Positions 60,323 to 64,000 of a DNA stretch of 64,000 bases are shown in pieces (position 1 is the stretch's first letter; every line of letters begins with the position of its first letter). The notes below the pieces were generated by a model. That model saw only the letters and a program-made list of their open reading frames with translations. It was not told the DNA's origin and did no database searches. Origin of the DNA: Nitrospirales bacterium. GTDB lineage: Bacteria > Nitrospirota > Nitrospiria > Nitrospirales > UBA8639. The DNA is taken from contig BQIX01000001.1 of assembly GCA_021604145.1 (NCBI GenBank), positions 296,343-360,342 on the forward strand, read 5' to 3'. Made by a program: the position numbers and the translations under genes.

Positions 60323-61270
60323 ATGAAAATTTTATTGGGTGTCGATTTTTCACGTGACTCGAAAACTGCTATTCGTTTTTTGTCAGGCATCCAGTTTCCA
60401 GCAAACTCTGAATTGTTTCTTGTGCATGTGAAAAGTGGCTATGAGGCACTACAGATTGGGCATTCGCGAGAAGTTGAAAAGAGTCTAAACACCCTTTATA
60501 AGAAAGCGATCGATCGGTCACGAAGAAATTTAGAACAAATTAAAGACAAGTTGGGCAACGCTCGATTGGACGTTCGAACCATGATGAAGGAAGGTAATGC
60601 TGGAAAAGAAATTCTTTCTGTACTTGATCAGGAACATATCGACCTTGCGGTCTTAGGAACTCGAGGTCTCTCAGGCATTCAACGTTTTCTCTTAGGAAGT
60701 GTGAGTGAGTGGATTCTTCAAGACGCTCCTTGCCCGGTTCTTGTTGTGCGTGGTTCCAGCCATTGGATACACCGAAGGATTCGAGTGTTATTCACGACGG
60801 ATGGTTCCACCGAAGCACAGGCTGCTCTTAAGTTTCTCAATGCGTTAAGATTTCCGGCTGAGTCTGAAATCATCGTTTTTCATGTGGTGGAGGGAACGGA
60901 CTATCGAATTGTACAGGATGATTTCAGAGAACTAAAAGTAGATTCTTTCGGTCAAGTGGATCTCGCGAAGGTTTCCCAAGACATTCAATCACGAAAGGAA
61001 ATAGCGGGTCGTGCACTCGTGAAGGAAGCGAAGCGAGGTCTCATAAACAGGCATAGCAACGCCGATCATATTTCGACTGGACATGCTGCTGAAGAAATTC
61101 TGAAAGCTGCACGTCGGTTCAAAACCAACCTGATCGTTATGGGCTCGCGTGGCCTGACTGGGATCAAACAAAAATTTCTTGAAAGTGTTTCTACCCGTGT
61201 TGCTCGTCACGCTCCATGTTCGGTTCTTGTGGCTCGGCAATTACCGAAAAATGCGAGGATTGGTTTATAA
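60323..61270 (+). CDS. Tandem universal stress protein
   Basis: ILLGVDFSRDSKTAIRFL; LAVLGTRGLSGIQRFLLGSVSEWILQDAPCPVLVVRG; LIVMGSRGLTGIKQKFLESVSTRVARHAPCSVLVAR. Confidence 0.9.
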   Translation: MKILLGVDFSRDSKTAIRFLSGIQFPANSELFLVHVKSGYEALQIGHSREVEKSLNTLYKKAIDRSRRNLEQIKDKLGNARLDVRTMMKEGNAGKEILSVLDQEHIDLAVLGTRGLSGIQRFLLGSVSEWILQDAPCPVLVVRGSSHWIHRRIRVLFTTDGSTEAQAALKFLNALRFPAESEIIVFHVVEGTDYRIVQDDFRELKVDSFGQVDLAKVSQDIQSRKEIAGRALVKEAKRGLINRHSNADHISTGHAAEEILKAARRFKTNLIVMGSRGLTGIKQKFLESVSTRVARHAPCSVLVARQLPKNARIGL

Positions 61271-61315
61271 GATACCCTGACTGGCGCTACATTCTTTTTT
61301 TTGAGATTACATCAG

Positions 61316-62167
61316 TCATCTATCTGGGGATATGACCGGAACCGCCAGGACGGGACATCGGACACCACGAACGATTCGTTCTGTCGTGCTGCCTTGAAAA
61401 ACATCAAACAGGCCACGATGACCTTCAGTCATCATGACGATCAAGTGAGGAGAAAATTCAGCTGCCATTTCAAGAAGCTGATCAACTGGATGACCGGGGC
61501 GGGCGAACTTCTTCCACTTCCACCCTTCACGTGAGGGTAGGTGTACAGCTGGGATATGCTCCTTTTTACCCACATGAAAAATTTTCCAGTCTATCCTGCG
61601 TGCATCGAGTAAGCTGGCGAGCTCGACAGCACGATCGATAGCCAGTTGAGGAGGAAGCAACCGGGTAATAGGGATTAATATACGTTCAAGGGTTACTGTT
61701 CCGTCTTTACATGAGACACCGCCTTCTGCCAATGGTGGAACGAACAATGTCGGGCATCGGGCCTCCCTTGCCAATGGTTCGGCTAGTGGCGTATAGAGCC
61801 ATCGATTCAATCCTTCGATTTGGTGAGTGGCGAGGACCATAACATCAGGATTTTTTTGATTCAAATGTTGAACGATTGAGGAGAATATATCCGGTCCTGT
61901 CGCAATAATGCCATCCACTCGCATCCCAAGCGCATGCATGTCATCTTTAGCACAGTCTCTTGCAAGAACGTTCCAATCCGACAAGGTTTCACGTACTTTA
62001 GGGAAATAATCCCAGCTTGTGACTAGCCCCTGTTCAGCATAATGAATCACAGTCAATTCAGCCTTCGCTGCCAAAGTCAATTTTAAGGCATGGGCATATG
62101 CCATTTCGCTCGCAAACGAAAAATCAGTCGGGTGAAAAATGGTTTGAAATATCTTGGAATTTTTCAT
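61316..62167 (-). CDS. Universal stress family protein
   Basis: ILHPTDFS-type IFHPTDFSFASEMAYAHALKLTLAAKAELTVIH; HLIVMMTEGHRGLFDVFQGSTTERIVRGVRCPVLAVP. Confidence 0.85.
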   Translation of the reverse strand: MKNSKIFQTIFHPTDFSFASEMAYAHALKLTLAAKAELTVIHYAEQGLVTSWDYFPKVRETLSDWNVLARDCAKDDMHALGMRVDGIIATGPDIFSSIVQHLNQKNPDVMVLATHQIEGLNRWLYTPLAEPLAREARCPTLFVPPLAEGGVSCKDGTVTLERILIPITRLLPPQLAIDRAVELASLLDARRIDWKIFHVGKKEHIPAVHLPSREGWKWKKFARPGHPVDQLLEMAAEFSPHLIVMMTEGHRGLFDVFQGSTTERIVRGVRCPVLAVPVISPDR

Positions 62168-62185
62168 GATACGAGAAAAGCTTTT

Positions 62186-62548
62186 TTAAGTAATCGGATT
62201 AAAGGGAGCCATCAGACGAATGTAACTGAGCACGTCCCAGCGCTCCTGTTCGTTTAATCGGTTTGCCCATCCATGCATCGGCGAAAAGGCAACCCCAAAA
62301 GTAATCGTCGTCATCAGTTCCCAATCAGTTTTAGATCGTGACTCATCGGAATGAAAATCCGCCGGTTTCACCGTAAGGAACTTGGTGTCCGGTCCTTGCC
62401 CATCTCCATTTTTCCCATGACAATTTACACAATGATGCATATAGATAGATTTTCCTTCTTGAGGATCTCCAAACAATTCTTGCCCTATTCCTAATGAAGC
62501 CATCCCAAGCACCAGGCACAGTATAAAGATTGTCGATAGGTGTTTCAT
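62186..62548 (-). CDS. c-type cytochrome
   Basis: Signal peptide; CVNCHGKNGDGQGPDTKFL. Confidence 0.85.
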   Translation of the reverse strand: MKHLSTIFILCLVLGMASLGIGQELFGDPQEGKSIYMHHCVNCHGKNGDGQGPDTKFLTVKPADFHSDESRSKTDWELMTTITFGVAFSPMHGWANRLNEQERWDVLSYIRLMAPFNPIT

Positions 62549-62617
62549 ATTATATTCCCTTTCTTTGCATTTGCATCGATGGGCTAGTGAGCTCTGATAT
62601 TTATTAATGTATATTCG

Positions 62618-62631
62618 GCAAAAGCTGTGCC
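62618..62631 (-). promoter_or_regulatory. Putative sigma-54 promoter, minus strand TGGCACAGCTTTTGCC
   Basis: Strong match to TGGCAC-N5-TTGC with correct spacing; about 70 nt upstream of the cytochrome/Usp operon. Confidence 0.75.
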
Positions 62632-62937
62632 ATTTATGTTTTTATAAATTTTTGGCGTGATATTTTTGTGTCTCAAGGCCGATTTATATCGTAAATAATA
62701 ATGTATCCCGATTTTTCCGGGATGAATCTTTGTTAAAGGAACTGTTGCTTCATGTCACAACAGGAAACGCTCTCTGTAGCCTTTTTCAACAGTGGAGTAG
62801 CTATAAAATACTGTAATCCAAGTATATTCATGTTTTCTTCCGCTGGCATTTGACTTGCTGTCATTAATGAGAGAAGGTCGGAAATCGAGTGATATCTGAC
62901 ACTCCGTGGCTAACTGTCGGAAAGATGGAGTAGTGAC

Positions 62938-63366
62938 TTGGAAGTGAGGATTTGTCAGTCAATTACCTGTACTATACTTGTTGTCGATGACGATCCAGCA
63001 ATGAGAAGCCTGCTCGTGGATGAATTAAGTGATAACGGATGCCAGGTTACCGAGTCTTGCGATGGTCATGACGCTCTTTCTCGACTGAAGACATACTCAC
63101 CCAACCTCATCATCACTGACTTGAAAATGCCTGGAGGAGGATTTACATATCTTAAAAACGTATGCCTGCTTGTTCAAAATTGCCCTATAATCTTGATCAC
63201 GGCCTTCGGGAATTCCCAAACGAGGAAACACGCACAAGCTTGTGGAGTTGCTGCCTATTTTGATAAACCTGTTCGCGTAAACGATCTCAAGGGGGCGCTT
63301 CAACAATTTTGTCCACTCGACAAGTCTCAGACTTGTCAAAATACCGTGTTATGGGACAAGATGTGA
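62938..63366 (+). CDS. Response regulator receiver protein
   Basis: ILVVDDDPAMRSLLVDELSDNG...LIITDLKMPGGGF...ILITAFGN...AYFDKPVRVNDLKGAL; related to the remnant at 21017-21376. Confidence 0.85.
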   Translation: MEVRICQSITCTILVVDDDPAMRSLLVDELSDNGCQVTESCDGHDALSRLKTYSPNLIITDLKMPGGGFTYLKNVCLLVQNCPIILITAFGNSQTRKHAQACGVAAYFDKPVRVNDLKGALQQFCPLDKSQTCQNTVLWDKM

Positions 63367-63387
63367 CAATGAAAGGAAGTGTGAACG

Positions 63388-64000
63388 ATGGCCGGATCGT
63401 TTCTGCAAATTCAGCCTGATGATGATTGTATTCTTTTCTCACGTCTAGAGGGGCTCACTCTTCTTGCGAATCACCTGCCCAAGCCAGTGGTCATCTTTGA
63501 TCCAACCTTGAAATTAGTGTATGCGAATGCGCATGCCCAGACATTAGCCTCATCCTGTCCACTTTTGAGTAATCTCTCCACCCCTGAATGCGACTCTGTA
63601 TCGAATTCAAAAGATTCCTGCACGACATGTGCAGCAAAAGAACTTTTTTTGTACGAGGAACCTCAATCTGCAACAGATGGAGAGACGGCCATTGTCGGGC
63701 AGAGTGATCCTTCTTGTCCCTTTCCCAATTCGTTCTCGGTACCAGGCGATGAAGGAAACACAGCCTGCGTGGTAATGATGGGAAAATGTCCTGAAGAGAG
63801 CACGGTGTGGAAAACACGACTGGAGGGTCTTTCAGCACTGAATGTCTCATCTATTCCAGACAAACAACTCAGTCACTCCTTGATTGGACGTAGTGCGTCA
63901 ATGCAGCGATTGGTCGAGATGATTGGGTTGATTTCAACCTCTGAGTCGACCGTATTAATAGAAGGCGAAAGTGGTACCGGAAAAGAATTAGTCGCGAAGA
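63388..64000 (+). CDS. Sigma-54-dependent transcriptional activator (3' truncated by window)
   Basis: Direct translation [23 protein letters not shown]...[40 protein letters not shown]; Walker A GESGTGKE of bEBPs. Confidence 0.9.
   Translation, partial: MAGSFLQIQPDDDCILFSRLEGLTLLANHLPKPVVIFDPTLKLVYANAHAQTLASSCPLLSNLSTPECDSVSNSKDSCTTCAAKELFLYEEPQSATDGETAIVGQSDPSCPFPNSFSVPGDEGNTACVVMMGKCPEESTVWKTRLEGLSALNVSSIPDKQLSHSLIGRSASMQRLVEMIGLISTSESTVLIEGESGTGKELVAK

Overview
The window is a gene-dense bacterial chromosome segment of intermediate GC. Its gene content (many small c-type cytochromes, SQR, Pat-type synthetase, DUF2934/CBS/Usp proteins) is consistent with a Nitrospira-like organism, but that assignment is inference. 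No rRNA, tRNA, CRISPR array or transposase was recognised. Main blocks: (i) the C-terminal end of a sulfide:quinone oxidoreductase plus TauE/SafE exporter; (ii) a minus-strand redox/stress cluster (CBS, cytochromes c, response regulator, DsrE-like); (iii) SOD, CBS, DUF1264 and cytochromes, then a PH-domain / b-type membrane protein / pentaheme c trio; (iv) an ADP-forming acyl-CoA synthetase-GNAT fusion and a ZIP transporter; (v) a carbohydrate/energy island (beta-PGM, GH65 phosphorylase, phosphoketolase, A/V-type ATPase operon, glucokinase, later glycogen phosphorylase and GH13) interspersed with four universal stress proteins; (vi) a quinol-dependent NO reductase; (vii) an OMF-HlyD-RbbA-like-permease export cassette; (viii) a response regulator and the start of a sigma-54 activator at the right edge. 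The most notable unexplained signals are: a set of -24/-12 (sigma-54) promoter-like sites scattered across the stress/cytochrome genes, two of them with a shared 41-bp upstream element at nearly the same distance; a circularly permuted A/V-ATPase operon containing a 91-bp tandem repeat built on a 12-bp palindrome; a related dispersed repeat flanking a decayed ABC permease; an in-frame TGA/homopolymer-interrupted gene; and several gene remnants (transketolase, GreA/B, response regulator, an exported-protein paralog).
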